Source: Micromonospora cathayae (GTDB lineage: Bacteria > Actinomycetota > Actinomycetes > Mycobacteriales > Micromonosporaceae). From it: 64,000 bases of DNA. The translations under genes and the position numbers were made by a program. The stretch is from assembly GCF_028993575.1 (NCBI RefSeq), contig NZ_CP118615.1:5733001-5797000 (forward strand), read 5' to 3'. The notes beneath the pieces were generated by a model that had not been told where the DNA came from, ran no database searches, and worked only from the letters and a program-made list of their open reading frames with translations. Shown here one piece after another: positions 51,206 through 59,915 of this stretch (position 1 is its first letter; the number at the start of each line of letters is the position of its first letter).

Positions 51206-51874
51206 TCAATACGACACCCCCGGTCGGCTCTCGACCCCGATGATCGACAGCCCCGCGCTGGTACCGACCAGGTCGGCGCCCGCGTCCAGCAGTTCACGTA
51301 CCTGACCGGCGCTGGTGATGCCCCCCGACGCCTTCACCCTGATCCCGGCGGGCACCCGGGCACGCAGGTACGCGATGTCGGCCGGTGTCGCCACGCCCGC
51401 CGCACCGCTGCTGGCGTTCTTGACCCAGGCGACCCCGGCCTCGACGGCCAGGTCCACCGCGACGTCCCGCTCCCGCTCCGACAGCCGGGGCAGCTCCAGC
51501 ATCACCTTGATCGGCACGTCCACGGCGCGGACCACGGCGGCGATGTCGTCGCGGTACTCCCGGTACCGGCCACTGCGCAGATAGCCGATGTGCACCCCGA
51601 TGTCGATCTCGTCGACGCCGGCCCGCGCCAGGGCACGCGCCTCGGCAACCTTCCCCTCGGTCGTCGTCGCCCCGAAGGGGAAGTCCAGCGCCGACGCCAC
51701 CTTCACGCCGGTCCCGGCGAGGGCGGCGCGGGCGTCCGGCACCCAGATCGCCGCGACCATCGCCGCGTCGAAGCCGTACTCGACGGCCTGCCCCCAGTGG
51801 CGGGCCATCTCCTCGGCGTCGGTGCCGATGTCGATCAGTGTGTGCTGGATGTAAGGGGCCAGGTCTGTGGTCAT
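51206..51874 (-). CDS. DeoC-like class I aldolase
   Basis: 222 aa from ATG 51874, overlapping the upstream stop (ATGA). It has the deoxyribose-phosphate aldolase pattern: FPFGATTTEGKVAEA, DEIDIGVHIGYLRSG, IKVMLEL, WVKNASSG (Schiff-base Lys by analogy with KTSTG of DeoC) and VKASGGI (second Lys). It should cleave a sugar phosphate to two small carbonyl fragments. With ribokinase and isomerase/kinase partners it could act on deoxyribose-5-phosphate or on a fuculose-phosphate-like ketose; no class II FucA-type aldolase is present here. Confidence 0.9.
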   Translation of the reverse strand: MTTDLAPYIQHTLIDIGTDAEEMARHWGQAVEYGFDAAMVAAIWVPDARAALAGTGVKVASALDFPFGATTTEGKVAEARALARAGVDEIDIGVHIGYLRSGRYREYRDDIAAVVRAVDVPIKVMLELPRLSERERDVAVDLAVEAGVAWVKNASSGAAGVATPADIAYLRARVPAGIRVKASGGITSAGQVRELLDAGADLVGTSAGLSIIGVESRPGVSY

Positions 51875-53655
51875 GGTGATTCTCCGGGAAGGTCTACGGC
51901 GCAACGGAATCCGACCGTCGCGCACCGGTCGAGGGCGGGCCAGGAGAGCACGAACTTGGTCGTCCACTGCGGTGGCCGGAGGCCGCCGTCGGCGTACCAC
52001 TCCGAGCCCTCGGCCTCGAAGTCGGCACCGCCCTTGATGACGCAGGAGCGGGTGTGTCCGTCCGAGGAGTGGTCGCCGGTCCACTCCCAGACCCGTACCC
52101 GGCCGTGACCGGCCCGCCCCGACTCCAGGGCGTGCTGCCACTCGGCCTCGGTCGGCAGCCGGGCGCCGTGGAACGCGGCGTAGGCGGCGGCGTCCTCCGG
52201 GTCCACGTGGACCACCGGTTCGGGGCCCTGCTCCGGCGCCGGACCGTCCAGCGACGGCCAGTGCCGCAGGAAGTTCTCCGGCGAGGCCGGTCGGTAACCG
52301 GAGGCGTCGAGGAAACGCCGGTACTGGTCGTTGGTCACCGGCGCGGCGTCGATGGCGTACGCCGTCAGGCTCACCCGCCGGGTCTCCGTGACGACCTGGT
52401 GCAGCTCGGGAAAGGCCACGTCGACCAGCGGCGCCGGACCGTAGGTGCCCGACTCGCGCAGCCGGTAGCGCACGTCGAGATCCCGTTCGACACCGGGGAA
52501 ACGCACCCGGTCCCCGGCGTCGGGGGCCGACCCGGCGAGGAAGGCGGCGATGCCCCGGGCCGGGATCGTGCCGGCGAGCATCCCGTCCGGCCAGGGCGCC
52601 CCGGTCAGCAGCTCGACGCCGTGTTCGCCATCGGCCAGCCGCTCGGGAACCAGCGTTCCGTGGACCGCCTCGTCGGTGGCGTTCACGATCGTCCAGAGCC
52701 GGACACCCGGTGCCTGCCAGCGGCTGGCGTACACGCCGTCCCGGGCGGTCGCCACGAACGGCGTCCACTCCCCCGTGGCGAACAGCCGGCCCCAGCCGCG
52801 CCAGACCGTACGCATCGCGCGCAGCATCGCCCGGTCCGTCTCCCGCCACGGATTCCACGAGCCGAAGACGTTCTCCCACACCACGACACCCGCGCCGTTG
52901 AGCCAGGCCAGATGCAGCTCGCCGGTGTGGTCGCGGTGCCAGCGGCGTACCAGGTGCTGCATCTGGCGCGGCTCGAACCACTTGTTGCGGAGCAGGTGCG
53001 GCCCGGGTGTCTCCGGCGGCCACTGCACCCACGAGATCTGGTGGTCGAACACCCGCTCCAGCGGCACCACGTGCTCCGACTGCAACACCACCGCGTCACC
53101 CAGCCGTTCCCGCAGCCCCGTCGCCGCCTCGCCCAGCGTGTCCAGGAAGACCCCGTCCGCGCCGACCTCGCGGACCAGCTCGGCCAGCGCGTCCAGCTCG
53201 CCGGCCGGCTCGGCGCGGGTACCGGTGTCCCACGGGTTGTAGTCGAGGATCACCCGCACCCCGAGTGCCCGGCACCGGTCCACCACCGACCGGAGACCCG
53301 CCAGCCCACCGGGCACCTGCCGGTAGAAGTCGAACTGGTTGCGGTCGTCGACGCCGATGCGCGGGTACGCGTGCCAGAGCACGACCGCGTCGAAGCCGCC
53401 GAACTCGGCGCGTGCCGTGGCGAGGTACTCCTCGACGGTGAACCGCCCGGTGGCGGCGTCGTAGAAGTCCTCGTCCCAGAGCATGACGACGCCGCAGACG
53501 AAGGACCGGGCGGCCCAGGCGAGGGCGGGGCTGGTGTAGCGGGCACCGTCGTAGCCGACCGCTCGCCGGGCGTCCGCGCGCCAGGCGCGCAGGTCCCGGT
53601 GCCAGCGTTCCCGGTCGGCGGGATCCGAGGGCATCGGTGGCAGGTCGGGGATCAT
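51871..53655 (-). CDS. TIM-barrel/SUMF1 fusion protein
   Basis: 594 aa from ATG 53655, overlapping the ribokinase-like stop (ATGA). Residues 1-330: glycosidase-like TIM barrel (AVVLWHAYPRIGVDDRNQFDFY, GVRVILDYNPWDTG, GADGVFLDTLGEAATG), with an acidic DYNPWD and FLDTLGE as candidate active-site positions. A beta-sandwich segment follows. Residues 420-590 are a SUMF1/FGE-sulfatase fold: AAPVTNDQYRRFLDAS, HGARLPTEAEWQHALE, VWEWTGD, IKGGADF, VGFRCAV. The CYRYRC-type copper/thiol motif of true formylglycine-generating enzymes is absent, so a lectin-like binding role is more likely. The combination is one I do not recognise. Confidence 0.82.
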   Translation of the reverse strand: MIPDLPPMPSDPADRERWHRDLRAWRADARRAVGYDGARYTSPALAWAARSFVCGVVMLWDEDFYDAATGRFTVEEYLATARAEFGGFDAVVLWHAYPRIGVDDRNQFDFYRQVPGGLAGLRSVVDRCRALGVRVILDYNPWDTGTRAEPAGELDALAELVREVGADGVFLDTLGEAATGLRERLGDAVVLQSEHVVPLERVFDHQISWVQWPPETPGPHLLRNKWFEPRQMQHLVRRWHRDHTGELHLAWLNGAGVVVWENVFGSWNPWRETDRAMLRAMRTVWRGWGRLFATGEWTPFVATARDGVYASRWQAPGVRLWTIVNATDEAVHGTLVPERLADGEHGVELLTGAPWPDGMLAGTIPARGIAAFLAGSAPDAGDRVRFPGVERDLDVRYRLRESGTYGPAPLVDVAFPELHQVVTETRRVSLTAYAIDAAPVTNDQYRRFLDASGYRPASPENFLRHWPSLDGPAPEQGPEPVVHVDPEDAAAYAAFHGARLPTEAEWQHALESGRAGHGRVRVWEWTGDHSSDGHTRSCVIKGGADFEAEGSEWYADGGLRPPQWTTKFVLSWPALDRCATVGFRCAVDLPGESP

Positions 53656-54575
53656 CCGGTTCCCTCCAGCAGTCGGGCCAGCGGCAGGTCGGCGCGGTGG
53701 GCGAGCGACGGGACGACCTCGGCCGTGGCCACGCTGAAGGTGCCCGCCGAGACGGCGAGCCGCACCGCCTCCCGGACCGGTACGCCGGACGCCACCGCCG
53801 CCGCGAGCGCCCCGGTGAAGGCGTCCCCCGCGCCGGTGGTGTCCCGGACCCGGACCGGGGCGGGGGCCGGCACCCGGTACCGTTCGGTCCCGTCGTCCAC
53901 GAGCGCCCCCTCCGGGCCGAGGGTGATCACGATGGTGCCGTCGCACCGGTCCCGCAGCCGGTCGGCGAGCACCCCGGCGGGGGTGTCGGCGGGGCTGCCG
54001 GTCAGCGCGCACGCCTCCGGCCGGTTGGGTGTCAGGATCGACACCCGCCGCAGGACCTCCGCCGGCAGCGGGGCCGGCGGGGCCGGGTTCAGCAGCGTCC
54101 GCACCCCGGCCGCGTGGGCCGCCGCCAGCACCGCGGCCGCCACCTCGGCGGGGATCTCGAGCGACACCACGCAGAGGTCCGCCCCGGCGAGCCGGGCCGC
54201 GAACGGCGCGACGTCGGCGGTGTCGAGGGCCGCCAGTGCCCCGGGCGCCACCACGATCCGGTTGTCGCCCGAGGGGTCGACGAGGATCACACCGAGCATC
54301 GTCGGGCCGGCCTTGGTGCGTACCGCCGTGGTGTCGATCTTCTCGTCGGCCCACAGCCGCCAGGCGCGCTCCGCGAAGGAGTCGTCGCCCACCGCGGTGA
54401 AGAGGGTGACCTCGACGCCCAGGCGGCTCGCGGCGACGGCCTGGTTGGAGCCCTTGCCGCCGGGGCTGATGCGCGCCTCGCCGGCCAGCAGCGTCTCGCC
54501 CGGCCCGGGAACGGCGGAGGTGGCGATGGTGATGCCGGTGCCGTACCCGCCGGCGACCGCTACCCGGCCCGTCAC
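53652..54575 (-). CDS. Ribokinase-like (PfkB) kinase
   Basis: 307 aa from GTG 54575, overlapping the permease stop (GTGA). PfkB signatures: GGKGSNQAVAASRLG near the N-terminus (sugar-binding, with NQA) and DTTGAGDAFTGALAAA near the C-terminus (anion hole and catalytic Asp in GAGD). It transfers phosphate from ATP to a pentose- or deoxypentose-type sugar. Standing next to a DeoC-like aldolase, a deoxyribokinase-like role is possible, but the isomerase/FGGY pair points to a second sugar or a second step. Confidence 0.92.
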   Translation of the reverse strand: MTGRVAVAGGYGTGITIATSAVPGPGETLLAGEARISPGGKGSNQAVAASRLGVEVTLFTAVGDDSFAERAWRLWADEKIDTTAVRTKAGPTMLGVILVDPSGDNRIVVAPGALAALDTADVAPFAARLAGADLCVVSLEIPAEVAAAVLAAAHAAGVRTLLNPAPPAPLPAEVLRRVSILTPNRPEACALTGSPADTPAGVLADRLRDRCDGTIVITLGPEGALVDDGTERYRVPAPAPVRVRDTTGAGDAFTGALAAAVASGVPVREAVRLAVSAGTFSVATAEVVPSLAHRADLPLARLLEGTG

Positions 54576-55429
54576 TTGACCGCCCCGCCCAGCAGGCCGC
54601 GGACGATGTGCCGCTCCGCGAAGATGATCACGAGCAGGGCCGGTACGCAGCTCAGCAGCCCGAAGCCGAGCAGTTGCCCCCAGGAGATCTGACCGACCTG
54701 CCCGATGAAGGTGTACAGCGCGACGGTGACCGTGTAGCGCGAGGGGTCGCTGAGCAGGATCAGCGGGTTGAGGAAGTCGTTCCAGGACATCAGGAAGACG
54801 ACCAGTACGACGCTGACCATGCCCGGCCGGGTGAGCGGGACGATGACGTGCCGCAGGATGCGCCACTCACCGGCACCGTCGATCCGGGCGGCCTCCTCGG
54901 TCTCGTGCGGCACCTGGCGGATGAACGCGACCAGCATCCAGATGCTGAAGGCCGAGGCCGGGATGGTCTGCGCCAGGGACACGGCGAGGAGGGTGTCGAT
55001 GAGGTCGAGCTGACGGAGGATCAGGTAGAGCGGGATGATCACGACGATCCCACCGACGACCTGCGCGACGCGCACCCAGCCCCGGACCACCGTGACCACC
55101 GCGTTGTGCTGCCGGGCCAGCACGTACGCGGCGGGCACCGAGACGGCCATGGTCATCGCGATCGTCATGGCCGCCACGGTCGCGCTGTTGCGCGCGTTGA
55201 CCAGGAAGTTGGTCTGGTCGAGGGTGTTGTTGAACAGCAGCTGCCGGTAGTTGTCCAGGGTGGGATCGCGGGGCAGCAGGGTGGCGAAGCCGCCGTAGAT
55301 CTCCCCGAGCTCCTTGAGCGACCCCGACAGCATGTACGCCAGGGGGTACAGCGTGAGCCCGACGAAGAAGACGACCCCCACGAGGATCACGAGCCGGTGG
55401 CCCAGGCGCTTACGGGACCGGTGCCTCAT
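54572..55429 (-). CDS. Carbohydrate ABC transporter permease (MalG type)
   Basis: 285 aa from ATG 55429, overlapping the stop of the other permease (ATGA). Six hydrophobic segments and the EAA loop EAARIDGAGEWRILRHVIVPLTRPG, which contacts the ATPase. Forms the channel with the MalF-type permease and receives sugar from the lipoprotein at 56379-57701. No ATPase gene lies in the cluster; actinomycetes usually share an MsiK-type ATPase among such importers, so that is expected here. Confidence 0.95.
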   Translation of the reverse strand: MRHRSRKRLGHRLVILVGVVFFVGLTLYPLAYMLSGSLKELGEIYGGFATLLPRDPTLDNYRQLLFNNTLDQTNFLVNARNSATVAAMTIAMTMAVSVPAAYVLARQHNAVVTVVRGWVRVAQVVGGIVVIIPLYLILRQLDLIDTLLAVSLAQTIPASAFSIWMLVAFIRQVPHETEEAARIDGAGEWRILRHVIVPLTRPGMVSVVLVVFLMSWNDFLNPLILLSDPSRYTVTVALYTFIGQVGQISWGQLLGFGLLSCVPALLVIIFAERHIVRGLLGGAVK

Positions 55430-56370
55430 CCTTTCCGCTCCTCACGAAGGCTGATGTAACGGGAGACCAGGAAGGCGATCAGGATGACGGCCAGGATCAC
55501 CGTGCCGGTGGCGGCGGCGCGGCCCGGCAGTCCCCGGGTGAGGTCGTAGTAGCCGTAGACCGACGGGACCAGCAACCCGGCCGAGCTGACGCTGCCCAAC
55601 TGCCCGCCGAACAGCGCGAAGAACAGTTCGAAGGCGAGCATCTGCGCCGCGAACGACAGCGGCAGGATCGCGGCGAGCGCGCCCCGGGTGGCCGGGAAGG
55701 TCACGTACCGGAACCTGCCCAGCGGCCCGGCCCCGTCCAGGGTGGCCGCTTCCAGCAGCTCGTCCGGCACGTTCTGGATCGCGGCGAGCAGGAACAGCGT
55801 CGCGACGGGCAGCGCCATCCAGACCGCCGGAATGGCGATCCAGAACCACTTCAGGGACGACGACGGCAGGAACTCCGGCTCCCGGACCAGGCCGAGCGAC
55901 GTGAGCAGGCCGTTGACGCTGCCGGTGCTCGGGTCGTACAGGTAGCGGAAGACCTGCCCGACGACCACCGGAGCCACCGCCATCGGCAGCAGCACGATCG
56001 TGCGTACCACCCGGCGGAACGGGAACTCCTGGTTGAGCAGCATCGCCTGCAGGTAGGCCAGGGTGTAGGTGGTGACGACCACGACGGCGGCGATGACCAG
56101 CATCAGGGTCAGTCCCTGGACGAAGGCCGCGTCACCGAAGATGCTGACGAAGTTGTCCAGCCCGACGAAGCGGGTCCGGGCGACGCCGTAGACACCGCCG
56201 GTGCGCTCGTTGGTGAAGCCGAGCCAGATCCCGCGGCCGATCGGATAGACCCCCAGCACGAGGGCGAGCAGCACGACCGGGATCAGCATCGCCAGGGCAC
56301 CCCGGCGGACGCCGGAGCGCGTGGGCGCGCGCTCCGGCTTCGCCTGGGTGGGGACGGGGACGGTGGACAC
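55426..56370 (-). CDS. Carbohydrate ABC transporter permease (MalF type)
   Basis: 314 aa from GTG 56370, eight bases after the binding-protein stop. N-terminal Arg-rich cytoplasmic segment, then six membrane helices beginning ALAMLIPVVLLALVLGVYPIG. The EAA loop is seen as LEAATLDGAGPLGRFRYVTFPATRG. Works with the MalG-type permease. Confidence 0.94.
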   Translation of the reverse strand: MSTVPVPTQAKPERAPTRSGVRRGALAMLIPVVLLALVLGVYPIGRGIWLGFTNERTGGVYGVARTRFVGLDNFVSIFGDAAFVQGLTLMLVIAAVVVVTTYTLAYLQAMLLNQEFPFRRVVRTIVLLPMAVAPVVVGQVFRYLYDPSTGSVNGLLTSLGLVREPEFLPSSSLKWFWIAIPAVWMALPVATLFLLAAIQNVPDELLEAATLDGAGPLGRFRYVTFPATRGALAAILPLSFAAQMLAFELFFALFGGQLGSVSSAGLLVPSVYGYYDLTRGLPGRAAATGTVILAVILIAFLVSRYISLREERKG

Positions 56371-56378
56371 CGGTACGC

Positions 56379-57701
56379 CTAGCTGCCGGCTGCGGCCCGC
56401 ACTGCGGCGGTACCGTCCTTGTTCACGACCTGCGCGAACCTGTCGTACGTCGAGGTGCCCTTGAGCACGGCGAACATCGCCGGGTTCCAGACCTTGCCGA
56501 GCATCGGCACCCAGCCCGGGCAGTAGGGCTGTCCCTGGAGTTCGGCCGTCTCGGCGATGGCCGCGTCCCAGTAGTCCTTGCCGTTGGTGCTGGACCTCAG
56601 CACGTCGAGGGCCGCCGTGTCGGGCGGGAGCTGCCCGGCCGCCTGGTTGATCTTCGCGATGTTCTCCGGCTTGCTCCACCACCTGAGGAACTCGGCCGCG
56701 GCCTCCTTGTTCTTGGCCGCCGCCGGGATGCTCAACGTCTGCGCCGCGCCGGAACCCAGGTTCGCCTGCGGGCCCTTGACGAACGGCATCGCCGCCCACT
56801 TGACCTTGGCGCCCTTGACGGTCGGGATCTGCGTACGTGCCCAGGCGCCCCGGATCAGCATCGCGGCCGACCCGGTCATGAAGTTGGCCACCACGTCGCC
56901 GTCGACGCCCTTCGGGTCGGCGATCTTCCTGCTGAACAGGTCGGTGAGGTAGTCGATGCTCGCCCTGGTGCCGGGGTCGTTGGCGTCGATCGTGAAGGTG
57001 TCGCCGTCCTTCTTGATCGGTGCCGCGCCGGCCTGCCAGGCCAGGCCGTTCTTGAACAGGATCTCGCCCGCCTGCCAGTTCGCCGACAGCCCGTACATCC
57101 CGTCACCCGGCTTGCTGAGCCGGGCGGCCGTGTCGCGCAGTTGGTCCCAGGTCCACCGGTTGTCGAGGGTGGCCGGCTGGATGCCGTTCGCCGTGAACAG
57201 TTCGGTGTTGTAGTAGATCAGCGGTGTCTCGGTCTCGAACGGCATGCCCAGCACGCCCTTGGTGGGCGAGGTCAACGATGACAGTGTGCCCGGGATGATG
57301 TTCTTCCAGCTGTCCTCCGGCAGCAGCGTCTTCAGGTCGGTGAGCAGGCCGTTCTCGCCCCACGGGATGAGACCGGCGTCGTAGTAGTGGAACAGCTCCG
57401 GCACGTCGCCGCTGGAGAAGGCGACGGTCATCTTGCTGTCGATGGTGCCCCAGCTCTGCTGGACGTACTGGACCTCGATGGTCGTGCTCTGCGCGTTGAA
57501 CGCGTCGATGATCTGCCGGGCGGCGGCCAGTTCGTCCTGGAGGAAGAACAGGCCCATCAGGCGTACCCGGGTCTTGCCGCTGCTGGTGGTGGTGCCGTCC
57601 GAACCTGAGTTGCCGCAGGCGGCGAGGCCGACGGCGGCGGCGCCCAGCGCCCCGGCCCGCAGGAGGTGCCGGCGGCTCAGGCCGCCGAGGGACTCGGTCA
57701 T
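56379..57701 (-). CDS. Sugar-binding lipoprotein of the ABC importer
   Basis: 440 aa from ATG 57701. Twin-arginine-like start (SRRHLLRAGALGAAAVGLAACG) with lipobox LAAC: the protein is a lipoprotein, perhaps exported by Tat. The body is a family-1 (MalE-like) binding fold, with FNAQSTTIEVQYVQ, ...GVLGMPFETETPLIYYN, LWFLRW-type RWWSKPENI and a late PMLGKVWNPAMFAVL. It should bind an oligosaccharide or monosaccharide outside the cell. The gene is first of the operon, 368 bp from the LacI site at 58069-58080. Confidence 0.93.
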   Translation of the reverse strand: MTESLGGLSRRHLLRAGALGAAAVGLAACGNSGSDGTTTSSGKTRVRLMGLFFLQDELAAARQIIDAFNAQSTTIEVQYVQQSWGTIDSKMTVAFSSGDVPELFHYYDAGLIPWGENGLLTDLKTLLPEDSWKNIIPGTLSSLTSPTKGVLGMPFETETPLIYYNTELFTANGIQPATLDNRWTWDQLRDTAARLSKPGDGMYGLSANWQAGEILFKNGLAWQAGAAPIKKDGDTFTIDANDPGTRASIDYLTDLFSRKIADPKGVDGDVVANFMTGSAAMLIRGAWARTQIPTVKGAKVKWAAMPFVKGPQANLGSGAAQTLSIPAAAKNKEAAAEFLRWWSKPENIAKINQAAGQLPPDTAALDVLRSSTNGKDYWDAAIAETAELQGQPYCPGWVPMLGKVWNPAMFAVLKGTSTYDRFAQVVNKDGTAAVRAAAGS

Positions 57702-58068
57702 GTCAAGGGGCTCCCTGTCTGGAGGATTCAGGCGATGTCAGTCGATGGCCGGCAGGCGGCCGGAGCGGCCCCGGCAGGGTGTTCACGGCGTCGGTGGCCC
57801 GGCGGAGGGGTCGGGTGGCCCGGCCGGGTGGCGGCCGGGCGCTGTGGTGAACGGGGTCGGCGTCGGGCCCGGGTGGTCGTGGTCCGTCCCGTCGAGGGGC
57901 TCCCGCACGCTCCAGCCGGCCAGGCCGCCGAGGGGCGGCGACGGGTGCTGCGGCGTCCTGCCCCCTCGGCGGGTGGCAACTGCCGGATCGTGCACATGGG
58001 CGGGGCCCTTCATCATCGGGGGGACGGTCCCGGGGCGATTCCGGTCGCCCCTAGGGTCCCGAGGCTCT

Positions 58069-58080
58069 GAAATCGATTTC
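58069..58080. promoter_or_regulatory. LacI operator, ABC-aldolase operon
   Basis: GAAATCGATTTC, identical to 50083-50094 and with the same CTCT to its left. It probably controls transcription of the binding protein, permeases, kinase and aldolase. Confidence 0.85.
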
Positions 58081-58253
58081 TCGGACCATAGTGGCGGGCG
58101 TGCGGGCTGTCAACGCCCTTCGCGACGCGGCCGCCCGCACCGCGTCTACCCCCTCGTGACCTCGTCTGATCGATCCGATCCGGGCGGCATCGCAGGCCCG
58201 GCCCCCGGATGGCGTCAGCCGCCGCGACCGGCACCGAGTGAGGGCCATATCCT

Positions 58254-58265
58254 GCAATCGGTTTC
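58254..58265. promoter_or_regulatory. Imperfect LacI-like site
   Basis: GCAATCGGTTTC differs from the GAAATCGATTTC consensus at two positions and lies 174 bp downstream of the exact site. It may be an auxiliary operator for looping or for the divergent operon. Confidence 0.45.
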
Positions 58266-58355
58266 TCAGCCGGACGACCACCGACCACCTCGGCGCCGAT
58301 CCGGCAGAACGACCCCGGCCGGGCCGTCGGCCCGGCACACGCCGACCTCCGGGTT

Positions 58356-58372
58356 CTTCCATATTATGGAAG
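58356..58372. promoter_or_regulatory. Operator palindrome of the FAD-dehydrogenase operon
   Basis: CTTCCATATTATGGAAG is a perfect 8-1-8 palindrome. Just beyond it, TTGTGC (58377-58382) and TATGGT (58399-58404) are 16 bp apart, a plausible -35/-10 pair. The shape recalls IclR- or GntR-type sites; no such regulator gene is in the window. Confidence 0.7.
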
Positions 58373-58439
58373 CTCTTTGTGCCTGGCGGGAACGCTGTTA
58401 TGGTCACCTGACCAGGTCGGCAGCGGCGGAGGGGGCACC

Positions 58440-59915
58440 ATGGACGCTACGGACGAGGTGTACGACGTCATCGTGGCCGGTACCGGGGCCGCCGGGCTGG
58501 CCGCGGCGCTGACCGCCATCGACACCGCCCGCGAGCTGGCGACCGGGGACCTCAGCGTCCTCGTCGTCGACCGGGCCCCCCGGGACCACGCCGGTGGAAA
58601 CAGCTTCTGGAGTACGGCAGGGTTCCGGATGCCGGACACCACCCGGGTCAACGACCGGTTCGTCGAGTCGTTCGCCGCCGTGGGAGTGACCGCCCCCGAC
58701 TACGTGGCCCGGCTGGCCGCCGACGCCCCGGCGGCGTTGCAGTGGCTGGCCGGCAAGGGCGTCCGGTTCCGGCCCCCGCGGATCTTCCTCACCTCCGACG
58801 ACCCGAGGATCTCCCCCGAGGGTCAGGGGGCCGAGATCGTCACCGCGCTCCGCCGCGAACTCGAACGGCACACCAGTGGCGTGTTCTACGAGCGGGACGG
58901 CCAGAGCCACGCCGCCGGGGTCGAGATCCGGTACGCCACCGAGGCCACCGACCTGGTCCGGGACGACGACGGCACGGTGGTCGGGATGACGCTGCGCGGC
59001 CCCGACGGAGAGGTCCGCTCGGTACGGGCCACGGCGGTGGTCCTCGCCACCGGCGGGTTCGAGGGCAACCCGGAGATGATGCGCCGGCACGTCGGCTACG
59101 TCGTGCCCACCATCTGCCGGGGCGGGTCGTACAACACCGGGGCGGGCATCACCATGGCGCTGGCCGCCGGGGCCCGCCGCACCGGGCGGTGGGACAACTT
59201 CCATCCGCTCCCGGCCGACCCGCGCAGCGCCGGCGGCGACCGGGGACTGCTCACCTTCGCCGCCATCATGGAGACCGTCCCGTACTCGATCATGCTCAAC
59301 CGCAAGGCCGCCCGGTTCATGGACGAGGGCGTCACGACGATGGACCTGCTCTACGACGAGGTGGGCCGGGCCGTGCAGGCCCAGCCCGAGCAGATCGCGT
59401 ACGCGGTCTTCGACGCCAAGACCGCGGGCCTGCCACAGTGGCGGGAGGCGGTCTCCCGGGACCTGCTCGACGAGCCGTACTCGGCGGCGACGATCGGGGA
59501 ACTCGCCGCCCAGCTCGGCATCGATCCCGAGGCGGCCCGGGAGACGGTGGCGGCGTACAACGCGGCGGCACCGGACGGTGGCGCGCGGTTCGACGCGATG
59601 CGCCCCGACGGGCTGCGTACCGCCCCGGGGCTCACCCCGGCGAAGTCCAACTGGGCGCAGCGCGTCGACACCGCCCCGTTCTACGCGTTCCCGGTGACCT
59701 GCGCCAACGTCTTCACCATGGGCGGCATCGGCACCAGCCCGGCGGCCGAGGTGGTCACCGAGGCCGGTGATCCGATCCCCGGCCTCTACGCGGCCGGCGA
59801 GATGACCGGGCTCTACCAGGCCAAGTACGTCGGCGCCACGTCGTACCTGCGGTCGCTGGTCTTCGGCCGGATCGCCGGCCGCAACGCCGCGACACGGGCG
59901 TTGGGCCTCGGGTGA
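58440..59915 (+). CDS. FAD-dependent dehydrogenase (fumarate-reductase/tricarballylate-dehydrogenase type)
   Basis: 491 aa from ATG 58440 (GGAGGGGG site). N-terminal dinucleotide-binding motif VIVAGTGAAGLAAALTA, then DRAPRDHAGGNSFWSTAGFRMP, central ATGGFEGNPEMMRRH, and C-terminal GIGTSPAAEVV...PIPGLYAAGEMTGLY and RSLVFGRIAGRNAA, the flavoprotein FAD_binding_2 family with the usual second FAD contact. It removes or adds hydrogen on a carbon-carbon bond of an organic acid, ring or steroid; which one cannot be told. It is first in an operon with a cyclase-family gene and a Gfo/Idh/MocA oxidoreductase. Confidence 0.92.
   Translation: MDATDEVYDVIVAGTGAAGLAAALTAIDTARELATGDLSVLVVDRAPRDHAGGNSFWSTAGFRMPDTTRVNDRFVESFAAVGVTAPDYVARLAADAPAALQWLAGKGVRFRPPRIFLTSDDPRISPEGQGAEIVTALRRELERHTSGVFYERDGQSHAAGVEIRYATEATDLVRDDDGTVVGMTLRGPDGEVRSVRATAVVLATGGFEGNPEMMRRHVGYVVPTICRGGSYNTGAGITMALAAGARRTGRWDNFHPLPADPRSAGGDRGLLTFAAIMETVPYSIMLNRKAARFMDEGVTTMDLLYDEVGRAVQAQPEQIAYAVFDAKTAGLPQWREAVSRDLLDEPYSAATIGELAAQLGIDPEAARETVAAYNAAAPDGGARFDAMRPDGLRTAPGLTPAKSNWAQRVDTAPFYAFPVTCANVFTMGGIGTSPAAEVVTEAGDPIPGLYAAGEMTGLYQAKYVGATSYLRSLVFGRIAGRNAATRALGLG

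Larger units (their letters stand above)
57702..58439. other. 738-bp divergent regulatory region
   Basis: Between the sugar ABC operon (minus) and the FAD-dehydrogenase operon (plus). It holds one exact LacI site (58069-58080), a near match (58254-58265) and a separate palindrome (58356-58372) with an AT-richer promoter. Bases 57720-58060 are GC-rich without a credible gene; a long 5' leader for the ABC operon is possible. Confidence 0.75.

Noticed and set aside
51871..53655. Formylglycine-generating enzyme
   Set aside because: The SUMF1 fold is present but the cysteine motif needed for that chemistry is not seen and no sulfatase gene is nearby.
57783..58016. Short minus-strand frame in the large intergenic region before the binding-protein gene
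   Set aside because: Pro/His-rich composition, no ribosome site worth noting and no recognisable family; left as non-coding.
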